A stretch of 7,857 bases of DNA from Deltaproteobacteria bacterium (GTDB taxonomy: Bacteria; Desulfobacterota; GWC2-55-46; S146-70; JAUXIU01), in the NCBI GenBank assembly GCA_030620895.1, contig JAUXIU010000044.1, positions 1 through 7,857 of the forward strand, read 5' to 3'. A model generated the notes under the pieces. It was not told the origin of the DNA. It searched no databases and worked only from the letters and a program-made list of their open reading frames with translations. This document shows, one piece after another, positions 1-5,769 of this stretch (its first letter is position 1; each line of letters opens with the position of its first letter). The position numbers were made by a program, and so were the translations under genes.

Positions 1-63
1 ATGGTGTGCAGTAGGAAATTTAAACTTGCAACCCAAGTATTAATATGGTAATTTATATCAAAT

Positions 64-85
64 GTGGGCATAAGCCCGCTTTTTT
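64..85 (+). terminator. rimP-leader-like intrinsic terminator / attenuator hairpin
   Basis: A 6-bp GC-rich stem (64-69 GTGGGC with 74-79 GCCCGC, one G-U pair) closes an ATAA tetraloop and runs straight into six T residues at 80-85, the form of a Rho-independent terminator. From memory of the families, a GTGGGC/GCCCAC hairpin with a T-run is common just upstream of rimP-nusA operons and is catalogued as the rimP leader, a presumed attenuator. It may equally end an upstream gene that lies outside the window. Bases 1-63 hold no gene I can recognise, only a 16-codon open stretch from base 1. Confidence 0.6.
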
Positions 86-104
86 ATTTGGTAAATCAAT
101 TTAG

Positions 105-224
105 AGGACAGTCCCCGACCCACTTACGTGGGTACCCCGACGGATTTTGTTAGAGGTCTGAGGTTGGAGGTTTTTGCCTCAAGCCTCTTTCCTCAATCCT
201 CAAACTGCGTGGGACAGTCCCCGA
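105..224. repeat. Repeat-bounded insertion-like element (REP/MITE type) between leader hairpin and rimP
   Basis: An exact 13-bp direct repeat, GGACAGTCCCCGA, lies at 106-118 and 212-224. Each copy is itself nearly palindromic (GGAC-A-GTCC). Between them are a perfect 6-bp hairpin (ACCCAC 118-123 with GTGGGT 128-133) and an imperfect hairpin of alternating GAGG and CCTC blocks (160-170 with 177-187, loop TTTTTG). No protein in the interval resembles a known family. The layout looks like a small non-autonomous palindromic repeat of the type mobilised by REP-associated Y1 transposases; that link is inference. The element ends 12 bp before the likely rimP start and so probably replaced its native ribosome-binding region. 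Confidence 0.5.
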
Positions 225-236
225 TGTTCAGCTCTT

Positions 237-701
237 TTGAAGCTAGTAGATGTAATAAGCGAGATAAAGAACATAGCGAAACCTCTTGTCCTAAATGGGG
301 GGGTGGAGCTGGTCGATGTAGAGTTTCAAAGAGAGCAAGGTGGTTGGGTTTTACGGATATACATAGATAAACAAGACGGTATTAATTTAGAAGACTGCAA
401 GAAAGTTAGCCGAGAACTAGGGACCATCTTAGACGTAAAGGATATTATTCATATACCTTATAATCTTGAGGTATCATCTCCAGGCCTAAATAGACCCTTG
501 ACGCAGGAAAAAGACTTTCGTAACTATGCAGGTAAGATGGTGCGTGTAAAGACGAAAGAGGCTGTTAAAGGCAGGAGAAATATTTATGCCAAGCTAAGAG
601 GTATAAAGAATGGTAAGGTTTTATTAACAGACACAGATGGGTGTAATTGGGAGATAGATTTATCAAATATACAGAAAACCAGACTTGAAGTCGAATTATA
701 G
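237..701 (+). CDS. rimP: Ribosome maturation factor RimP
   Basis: RimP is a cytoplasmic protein that binds the free 30S subunit and is needed for its maturation. Family marks are clear: GVELVDVEF near residues 22-30, VLRIYIDKQDGINLEDCKKVSREL next, LEVSSPGLNRPL around 78-88, VRVKTKEAVKGRRN after it, and a C-terminal LSNIQKTRLEVEL typical of the SH3-like domain. The TTG at 237 gives 154 residues and aligns with the start of E. coli RimP (about 150 residues). A TTG at 174 sits behind GGAGG but only 3 nt away. It would add 21 unconserved residues encoded by the repeat element, so I prefer 237, although that codon has no visible Shine-Dalgarno. A run of seven G (297-303) lies inside the gene. nusA follows after about 31 bp. 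The product is certain; the start is not. Confidence 0.93.
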   Translation: MKLVDVISEIKNIAKPLVLNGGVELVDVEFQREQGGWVLRIYIDKQDGINLEDCKKVSRELGTILDVKDIIHIPYNLEVSSPGLNRPLTQEKDFRNYAGKMVRVKTKEAVKGRRNIYAKLRGIKNGKVLLTDTDGCNWEIDLSNIQKTRLEVEL

Positions 702-722
702 ACTTTAAAAAAACAATCTGAT

Positions 723-730
723 GGAGAAGG
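723..730 (+). promoter_or_regulatory. Ribosome binding site that decides the nusA start
   Basis: GGAGAAGG lies just before the ATG at 733, with six bases between GGAG and the start codon. The upstream ATG at 721 overlaps this motif and is preceded only by an A-rich stretch, so 733 is the better start. Confidence 0.6.
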
Positions 731-732
731 TC

Positions 733-2028
733 ATGGGTTTGAATTTATCAAGCGTCATAGAGCAAGTAGGTAAGGATAAGGGGCTTAATAGGGAAGTCCT
801 GATAAAGGTCCTTGAATCTGCAATGATAAGAGCTGCTGAAAAGAGATTTGGGCTAGATAAGAACATTGAGAGCCATTACAACGAGGAGCTAGGAGAAGTT
901 GAGCTCTTTCAGTTTAAGACAGTTGTAGATAAGGCAACTAAAGAAGATACAGAGATATCGCTCGAGGAGGCAATAAAACTAGACCCTGAGGTTATAGTAG
1001 GGGATAGTCTGGGTATAAAACTAGATACCAGAGAGTTTGGAAGGATAGATGCCCAAACGGTCAGGCAGATTATAATACAGAAGGTCAGGGAGGCAGAGAG
1101 AGACCTTATATATGACGAGTACAGTGAAAAGATAGGTGATATTGTTACAGGCATGGTGCAGAGATTTGAAAGGGGCGATATTATAGTCGACCTTGGAAGG
1201 ACGGAAGCACTGTTGCCAAAGAAGGAACAGGTTCGTCGAGAAGGTTATCGTCAGGGTGAGCGAATAAGGGGAATTATCTTAGATGTTAAGAAGGAATCAA
1301 AGGGACCTCAGATCATACTGAGTAGAACACATCCTGACTTTATAGTAAAGCTTTTTGAGGCAGAGGTCCCGGAGATATATGAAGGGATAGTGGAAGTTAA
1401 GGATGCCGCAAGGGAGCCAGGTGATAGGGCAAAGATAGCTGTAGAATCCCATGACTCTGCTGTAGATCCGGTTGGTGCCTGTGTGGGAGTAAAGGGTTCA
1501 AGGGTACAGATGGTTGTACAAGAGTTGAAAGGTGAAAAGATTGATATTGTGCCGTGGTCAGAAGAATCAGCATTATTTGCAAAGAATGCCCTTTCTCCCG
1601 CACAGATATCCAAGGTTATAGTAGATGATGAAGAGCATTCTATGGAGGTAATTGTACCAGATGACCAACTATCGCTGGCTATTGGAAGGAGGGGCCAGAA
1701 TGTACGGCTTGCAGCCAGGTTGGTTGGTTGGAAAATAGACATTTCTACTGATGCTGAGGCAAAGGCGGAAGCGTTATCACCTGAAGAGGCATTGAAAAGG
1801 GAGGTTGAAGCTGCCGAAGCGAGAGAAGCTGAAATCGACGAAGGTATAGAAACGCTTCCAGGGATAGGTCCGAAGACTAGCGAGTTGCTTAAGAAGAGCG
1901 GATATGGAAATATATCAGCGCTATCGAATGCGTCGCTTGAAGAATTGTCCAGCTTGGAGGGTATTGGAAAAAAGAAGGCCGCTGGATTAATAAAGATTTC
2001 CAAGGAGAAGATCTCCAAGGCTAACTGA
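733..2028 (+). CDS. nusA: Transcription termination/antitermination protein NusA
   Basis: NusA binds RNA polymerase and nascent RNA and modulates pausing, termination and antitermination. With the start at 733 the protein has 431 residues. The N-terminal polymerase-binding domain (about 1-130) opens LNLSSVIEQVGKDKG and holds the expected EVLIKVLESAMIRAAEKRFG helix. An S1 domain (about 136-200) ends in ILSRTHPDF. KH1 carries a GVKG loop at 252-255 and KH2 carries GRRG at 318-321. A Glu/Ala-rich linker then leads to a C-terminal helix-hairpin-helix pair, with LPGIGPKT around 377 and LEGIGKKKA around 410. The HhH tail replaces the acidic AR1/AR2 repeats of E. coli and is common outside the gammaproteobacteria. 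The alternative start at 721 adds MEKV. It lies between rimP and rnpM, its usual place. Confidence 0.97.
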   Translation: MGLNLSSVIEQVGKDKGLNREVLIKVLESAMIRAAEKRFGLDKNIESHYNEELGEVELFQFKTVVDKATKEDTEISLEEAIKLDPEVIVGDSLGIKLDTREFGRIDAQTVRQIIIQKVREAERDLIYDEYSEKIGDIVTGMVQRFERGDIIVDLGRTEALLPKKEQVRREGYRQGERIRGIILDVKKESKGPQIILSRTHPDFIVKLFEAEVPEIYEGIVEVKDAAREPGDRAKIAVESHDSAVDPVGACVGVKGSRVQMVVQELKGEKIDIVPWSEESALFAKNALSPAQISKVIVDDEEHSMEVIVPDDQLSLAIGRRGQNVRLAARLVGWKIDISTDAEAKAEALSPEEALKREVEAAEAREAEIDEGIETLPGIGPKTSELLKKSGYGNISALSNASLEELSSLEGIGKKKAAGLIKISKEKISKAN

Positions 2029-2034
2029 TACAGT

Positions 2035-2102
2035 TTAGGGGACTACCCCTGACTCAAAAACACGCTTTGCGCATTGCAAAATCAGAATAGGGGCTGTTCT
2101 CC
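2035..2102. repeat. Degenerate palindromic element in the nusA-rnpM gap
   Basis: This 68-bp interval opens with a 7-bp stem around ACTA (TTAGGGG 2035-2041 with CCCCTGA 2046-2052, one G-T pair). It closes with GGGGCTGTTCTCC (2090-2102), which reads as a worn copy of a GGGGACTGTCCCC-type box. Both ends resemble the GGACAGTCCCCGA boxes upstream of rimP. The interior holds a TGCGCA palindrome and no gene. I infer a decayed relative of the 105-224 element. The similarity rests on short boxes only, so confidence is modest. Confidence 0.35.
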
Positions 2103-2118
2103 AATATTTATAAACACC

Positions 2119-2385
2119 GTGCCAGAACGAACATGCATCGGCTGTAGAAAGTCATATGATAAGAAGATGTTGGTGAAACTAGTTATTGGTGCAAATGGCT
2201 CCTTTGTTATCGATAATAGTGGAAACATGGGCGGTAGGAGCGGTTATCTCTGTCCTAACAAGAACTGTCTCAATGCAGCTTATCGCAAGGGCAGGAGCTA
2301 TTTCGTAAAGGTCTTCAGAAGGGATCTTAAGCTTCCTGAAATCGAAGAACTCTGGAAGTGGATTGAAAAGGTAATAGCTGGTTAA
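2119..2385 (+). CDS. rnpM: RNase P modulator RnpM (YlxR family, DUF448)
   Basis: This is a small YlxR-family RNA-binding protein. In Bacillus subtilis the homologue binds RNase P RNA and modulates RNase P, hence the name RnpM. The signature RTCIGCR is at residues 4-10, [17 protein letters not shown] follows at about 30-46, and a second Cys pair is at C45 and C50. From the GTG at 2119 the protein has 88 residues, normal for the family, and begins [14 protein letters not shown] at 2074 in the same frame would add 15 residues, but it lies inside the palindromic element, so I prefer 2119. Neither start has a good Shine-Dalgarno. The gene sits between nusA and infB as in most bacteria, but the ylxQ (L7Ae-like) gene often found beside it is absent. 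Confidence 0.9.
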   Translation: MPERTCIGCRKSYDKKMLVKLVIGANGSFVIDNSGNMGGRSGYLCPNKNCLNAAYRKGRSYFVKVFRRDLKLPEIEELWKWIEKVIAG

Positions 2386-2417
2386 TTTTACGGATATTCG
2401 AGGTTTGTAAAGACGAT

Positions 2418-4679
2418 ATGACAGATAAGAAGGAAAAAGAAGAACCCTCATCAGACAAAGCCATAGAAGAGAAGAGGGTCAGGCCCACTGTTATACGGAG
2501 AAGGTCTGTAGTGGTTGCTTCTAAGGCTGCAGAAACTCGAGTAAAAACAGAAGAAAAGGCTGTCCCTGAAAAGGCCGAAATAGAAGAGGAAAAGAAGGCA
2601 AAGAAAGAAGCTGTAGGGGCCAAGGTAAAGCTCGAGAAAAAGGAAGAAGCGCCCGGAAAGAAGGCCGAAAAAAAGGTAAAGATTGTTGAAGGGATTGCCC
2701 CTCCTACAATCAAAAGAAAGAAGAAGGGAAAGGCAATCCCTAAATCAACAAAGAAGGTTACTATATTTGCTCCTGAAAAGCCTACAATGCATAGGCCTTC
2801 TCGTAGGAAGGCTGTTTTTTATAAGGAGCAGCTTTACGGAGATAGGGAAGCTCGTCGCAGGAAGCAAAAGCCTTTCCCATCAACCAGGGAGTTAATGAAA
2901 ACGGAGATTACTGTTACAAAGACGGCAAAAAGGGTTATCAGGATAGCAGATGCAATAAGTGTAAGCGATCTTTCTCAAAGGCTTGGGGTGAAGGCAGGGG
3001 ATATAATAAAGAAACTTATGTCTCTAGATATAATGGCAACTATCAATCAGTTAATAGATATAGATGCAGCGACACTGGTTGCCCAAGATTTTGAATATAG
3101 TGTTGAAGGTGTATCACCGCAAGAAGAGATGTTCCTAGCAGAGGAGATGGAGGAAGAAAAAGGAGAACTTACTCCAAGACCTCCTGTAGTGACTGTGATG
3201 GGACATGTTGATCATGGCAAGACATCATTGCTAGATGCTTTAAGGGAAACGAATGTGGCTGATAGTGAGTTTGGAGGAATAACTCAACATATAGGTGCTT
3301 ATCATGTTCACCTCAAAAAGGGTGACATCACCTTTCTGGATACACCAGGCCATGAGGCTTTTACGGCGATGCGGGCAAGAGGTGCCAAGGTTACCGATAT
3401 AGTTATACTTGTAGTAGCTGCTGATGATGGTGTTATGCCTCAAACTGTAGAGGCCATAAACCACGCAAAGGCGGCTAAAGTTCCTATTATTGTGGCTATA
3501 AATAAGATTGACCTTCCGAATGCTGATGTCAAGAAGGTTCAACAAGGACTTACACAGTATGGCCTTGTCCCCGAGGAATGGGGTGGTGATACCATATTTG
3601 TGGAGATATCTGCCAAAAAGGGTACAAACATTAAGGGACTTCTGGAGCTTGTGTTGCTACAGGCAGAGATGCTTGAATTGAAGGCCAATCCTTCAAGACT
3701 AGGCAGGGGCGTGATTGTAGAGGCAAGACTCGATAAAGGCAGAGGACCGGTCGCAACTATCCTTGTTCATGACGGTTCTGTCAATGTCGGTGATGCTATT
3801 ATCTCAGGGGTCTATTGGGGAAGGGTCAGGGCGATGATGAACGATTGGGGTGAAAGAACAGATAAGGCAGGACCATCTATACCGGTTGAGATATTAGGTC
3901 TGTCTGGTGTGCCTATGGCTGGTGATACGTTTATAGTTGTAAAGGATGAGGCGACCACCAAACAGATAGCCAGTATAAGGGCCAAGGGCATGAAGATGAG
4001 TGAAATTGGCCAGACGGCAAAGGTAAGCCTGGAAGATCTATATAACAAAATTACGGAAGGGGAAATAAAGGAACTCGGAATTGTAGTAAAGGGCGATGTG
4101 CAGGGATCTATTGAGGCTATAAAGGATATCCTGGAAAAACTTTCAACCGATACAGTAAAGTTAAACATAACCCATAGTGCTGTGGGTGGGATTACCGAAG
4201 GTGATATAATATTAGCTTCGGCTTCAAATGCCATAATTATAGCTTTTAACGTAAGGCCAGAACCAAAGGTTCAGGCACTGGCTACAAAGGAGGGGGTGGA
4301 TATTCGCTTCTATAATGTCATTTACGATGTGGCAGATGATATAAAGAAGGCAATGGAAGGTATGTTGGCTCCTATAGTGAGTGAGAAGGTCCTGGGTAGA
4401 GCGGAGGTGAGGCAGATATTCAAAGTATCCAAGGTTGGCAAAATAGCAGGATCTTATGTTGTGGATGGTAAGATTCAGAGGGGAGCAAGACTACGTCTTA
4501 TCAGGGATGGAGTGGTTGTATATGAAGGTAAGTTTTCTTCTCTTAAAAGATTTAATGATGATGTAAAAGAAGTGGCTTCCGGCTTTGAATGCGGTATTTC
4601 AATAGAGGGTTATAATGATATCAAGGTAGGCGATGTGGTAGAAGCCTATATCCTGGAAGAGACTGCTGCAAAATTATAA
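2418..4679 (+). CDS. infB: Translation initiation factor IF-2
   Basis: IF2 is the GTPase that brings formyl-Met-tRNA to the 30S subunit and promotes 50S joining. All G motifs are present: GHVDHGKT at 262-269, GGITQHIG at 286-293, DTPGHEAFT at 308-316, NKID at 362-365 and SAKKG at 398-402. Domains II, III and the fMet-tRNA-binding C2 follow to residue 753. Residues 1-150 form a Lys/Glu-rich linker that includes RPTVIRRR, and one IF2_N domain is at about 160-230. The extra IF2_N domain that many relatives carry at the extreme N-terminus is missing, leaving the protein shorter than the 850-1000 residues common in such lineages. An in-frame stop at 2364-2366, inside rnpM, excludes an upstream extension. 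ATG 2418 is preceded by GAGG at 2400-2403, rather far away. The gap to rnpM is 32 bp. Confidence 0.98.
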   Translation: MTDKKEKEEPSSDKAIEEKRVRPTVIRRRSVVVASKAAETRVKTEEKAVPEKAEIEEEKKAKKEAVGAKVKLEKKEEAPGKKAEKKVKIVEGIAPPTIKRKKKGKAIPKSTKKVTIFAPEKPTMHRPSRRKAVFYKEQLYGDREARRRKQKPFPSTRELMKTEITVTKTAKRVIRIADAISVSDLSQRLGVKAGDIIKKLMSLDIMATINQLIDIDAATLVAQDFEYSVEGVSPQEEMFLAEEMEEEKGELTPRPPVVTVMGHVDHGKTSLLDALRETNVADSEFGGITQHIGAYHVHLKKGDITFLDTPGHEAFTAMRARGAKVTDIVILVVAADDGVMPQTVEAINHAKAAKVPIIVAINKIDLPNADVKKVQQGLTQYGLVPEEWGGDTIFVEISAKKGTNIKGLLELVLLQAEMLELKANPSRLGRGVIVEARLDKGRGPVATILVHDGSVNVGDAIISGVYWGRVRAMMNDWGERTDKAGPSIPVEILGLSGVPMAGDTFIVVKDEATTKQIASIRAKGMKMSEIGQTAKVSLEDLYNKITEGEIKELGIVVKGDVQGSIEAIKDILEKLSTDTVKLNITHSAVGGITEGDIILASASNAIIIAFNVRPEPKVQALATKEGVDIRFYNVIYDVADDIKKAMEGMLAPIVSEKVLGRAEVRQIFKVSKVGKIAGSYVVDGKIQRGARLRLIRDGVVVYEGKFSSLKRFNDDVKEVASGFECGISIEGYNDIKVGDVVEAYILEETAAKL

Positions 4680-4705
4680 GCTAGTGAAAGATAATTTGCA
4701 GTTTT
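4666..4705 (+). terminator. AT-rich hairpin over the infB stop codon with a short T-run
   Basis: CTGCAAAATTAT (4666-4677) pairs with ATAATTTGCAG (4691-4701), 11 base pairs with one bulged base and a 13-nt loop. It is followed by TTTT at 4702-4705. The 5' arm contains the last codons of infB and the first base of its stop. The stem is AT-rich and the T-run short, so this would be a weak or leaky terminator, or a processing or 3'-end stabilising structure, between infB and ylxP. Confidence 0.4.
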
Positions 4706-4739
4706 CAGACATCTACTAACAGGAATTCCAAGCTGCTAA

Positions 4740-5027
4740 ATGGTAATAGGTATTTGCCATATAGACCTCTTTATCCACCATAGTAATTCCCTAAAGGGTA
4801 AGAGGAAGGTCTTGAAGACCATACTGGAAAGGGCAAAAAATCGTTTCAACGTTTCTGTTGCAGAGATTGGTGATCATGATCTGTGGCAGAGGTCCCAAAT
4901 AGGTGTATGTACTATAGGCAATGAGAACGCTTATGTGAATTCAGTTCTCGACAAGATATTGAATTTTATAGAATCCCTGAATGTTGCTGAAGTTGTAAAC
5001 CATAGAATCGAAATTGCCAACTTCTAA
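4740..5027 (+). CDS. ylxP: DUF503 family protein YlxP
   Basis: This 95-residue protein belongs to the DUF503/YlxP family, found widely between infB and rbfA but without a settled biochemical function. Family features are the opening MVIGICHIDLFI, the SLKGKR motif at 17-22 that leads into a long helix, HDLWQRSQIG at 46-55, and a closing LDKILNFIESLNVAEVVNHRIEI. The length is normal and the fold is expected to be a small ferredoxin-like alpha/beta domain. There is no signal peptide or membrane segment. ATG 4740 has only AGGA at 4721-4724 upstream, farther away than usual. Position suggests a role in ribosome biogenesis or translation; that is inference from context only. A 245-bp spacer full of repeats follows. 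Confidence 0.92.
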   Translation: MVIGICHIDLFIHHSNSLKGKRKVLKTILERAKNRFNVSVAEIGDHDLWQRSQIGVCTIGNENAYVNSVLDKILNFIESLNVAEVVNHRIEIANF

Positions 5028-5054
5028 GAATGAATCAGGGATCATAGAAACCAT

Positions 5055-5075
5055 GAATTAGGAATCGGGAATAAT
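5055..5075 (+). repeat. Three in-phase heptad repeats after ylxP
   Basis: GAATTAG, GAATCGG and GAATAAT follow one another without a break, about 28 bp after the ylxP stop. An isolated GAATCAG lies at 5032-5038. The units match those of the larger array after truB, so the two loci share a repeat family. Confidence 0.5.
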
Positions 5076-5081
5076 ATTTTA

Positions 5082-5205
5082 TAGCTTTTTAGGTTGTAGC
5101 TTTTTAGCTTATTAGGAAAATACAGGAACGAGCCAACCCTAAGAAGCTACTCCCTAAAAACCTAATAAGCTAAGAAGCTAAAAAGCTGATCAGCTGATTC
5201 CTGTA
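5082..5205. repeat. Long inverted-repeat complex in the ylxP-rbfA spacer
   Basis: Bases 5097-5116 pair with 5161-5180 over 20 positions, with 19 Watson-Crick pairs and one G-T, around a 44-nt loop. A second inverted pair, TACAGGAA (5121-5128) and TTCCTGTA (5198-5205), interleaves with it in the order X-Y-X'-Y'. TAGCTTTTTAG is directly repeated at 5082-5092 and 5097-5107, and CTAAGAAGCTA at 5139-5149 and 5170-5180, so alternative hairpins are possible. A perfect 12-bp palindrome AGCTGATCAGCT sits at 5184-5195. No T-run follows, so this is not a classic terminator. Bases 5206-5272 show nothing beyond a weak AGG before rbfA. Confidence 0.65.
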
Positions 5206-5272
5206 ACTTAAATTGACCAAACTGGCATCCTAACCCTAATCTAATGATTTAATAGAGACGACTTAATAGGTT

Positions 5273-5620
5273 ATGACTTCTTATAAACGGTCAGACAGGG
5301 TAGGGGATCTCGTCAGAAAAGAAATAGCCACGATGCTCCTATATGAGATTAAGGACCCGAGGGTTGGTTTTGTGACAATTACGAGTGTCTCGATGAGTGT
5401 CGATCTTAGACAGGCAAAGATTTATTTCAGTATGCATGGCAGTGATGAAGATAGGAAGGCAGCCATAGAAGGTTTGCAGAGTGCTAGTAGTTACATAAAG
5501 AGGATGCTGGGCAAGAGGGTCAGGCTTAAGTATATACCAAAAATACTTTTTAAATTTGACGACTCACTGGATTATGGCAACCGTATAGAGCGGTTGATTG
5601 AAGAGACCAGGCAGAAATGA
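5273..5620 (+). CDS. rbfA: 30S ribosome-binding factor RbfA
   Basis: RbfA binds the 30S subunit near the 16S rRNA 5' end and is needed for late 30S maturation and cold adaptation. The 115-residue protein has the family opening RSDRVGDLVRKEIATMLLYEIKDPRVGFVTITSVSMSVDLRQAKIYFS and the closing LGKRVRLKYIPKILFKFDDSLDYGNRIERLI, the two parts of its KH-like fold. The usual Ala-x-Gly kink appears as A71-S72-S73, so Gly is replaced by Ser. Length is typical. ATG 5273 has only AGG two bases away and GAG near 5254 as possible Shine-Dalgarno, so translation may be weak or depend on upstream structure. It is separated from ylxP by 245 bp and from nrnA by 149 bp, both rich in inverted repeats. Confidence 0.95.
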   Translation: MTSYKRSDRVGDLVRKEIATMLLYEIKDPRVGFVTITSVSMSVDLRQAKIYFSMHGSDEDRKAAIEGLQSASSYIKRMLGKRVRLKYIPKILFKFDDSLDYGNRIERLIEETRQK

Positions 5621-5659
5621 TTATTGTTTTTACAGAAAAATGCATAAAAACAATGATTA
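5618..5659 (+). other. AT-rich hairpin over the rbfA stop codon
   Basis: ATTGTTTTTA (5623-5632) is perfectly complementary to TAAAAACAAT (5645-5654). The pairing extends outward through the rbfA TGA to 5618-5659, giving about 15 pairs with two G-U and a 12-nt loop. No T-run follows the 3' arm. The 3' arm overlaps the next inverted repeat, so the two structures would compete. A role in 3'-end stability or attenuation is inference. Confidence 0.45.
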
Positions 5660-5749
5660 CACAGATTACAAATCAGATTACACCGATTAAAAACATTGAG
5701 AAATTGAGCGGTTAATAATCTGTGTAATCTTTTAAAAATCGGTGTAATC
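5655..5749. repeat. Interleaved inverted repeats (GATTACAC family) in the rbfA-nrnA spacer
   Basis: GATTACACAGATTA (5655-5668) is exactly complementary to 5716-5729. GATTACACCGATT (5676-5688) is exactly complementary to 5737-5749. The order is A-B-A'-B'. Because A and B differ at only one position, A can also pair with B' and B with A', each with one mismatch. That forms a nested hairpin with an AT-rich loop between 5689 and 5715. The repeat ends eight bases before the nrnA Shine-Dalgarno, so folding could affect nrnA translation. No coding potential is seen. Confidence 0.65.
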
Positions 5750-5756
5750 AGTTTTT

Positions 5757-5761
5757 AGGAG
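5757..5761 (+). promoter_or_regulatory. nrnA ribosome binding site
   Basis: AGGAG lies eight bases before the ATG at 5770, the clearest Shine-Dalgarno of the operon together with that of truB. It directly follows the inverted-repeat complex. Confidence 0.65.
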
Positions 5762-5769
5762 TTCCATTT

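Noticed and set aside
26..54. Possible promoter: TTGCAA, 17-bp spacer, TAATTT
   Set aside because: The spacing is right but the boxes match the sigma-70 consensus at only four and three positions. The start would also fall almost at the hairpin, so it is not strong enough to call.
128..370. An 80-codon open frame overlapping the rimP start
   Set aside because: It begins inside the repeat element and then runs through rimP in a different frame. Its product has no family-like features, while the RimP frame is clearly conserved.
1308..2018. Long minus-strand open frame opposite nusA, and similar ones opposite infB, nrnA and truB
   Set aside because: These are antisense shadows of strongly conserved genes. 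Their Ser-rich, low-complexity products and lack of ribosome-binding sites argue against coding.
2386..2417. A ylxQ (L7Ae-like) gene between rnpM and infB
   Set aside because: Only 32 bp separate the two genes, so ylxQ is absent at this locus.
2886..2897. Internal start in infB (AGGGAG before ATG 2895) for a short IF2 form
   Set aside because: The spacing is only three bases, and nothing else supports a second isoform, although internal IF2 starts exist in E. coli.
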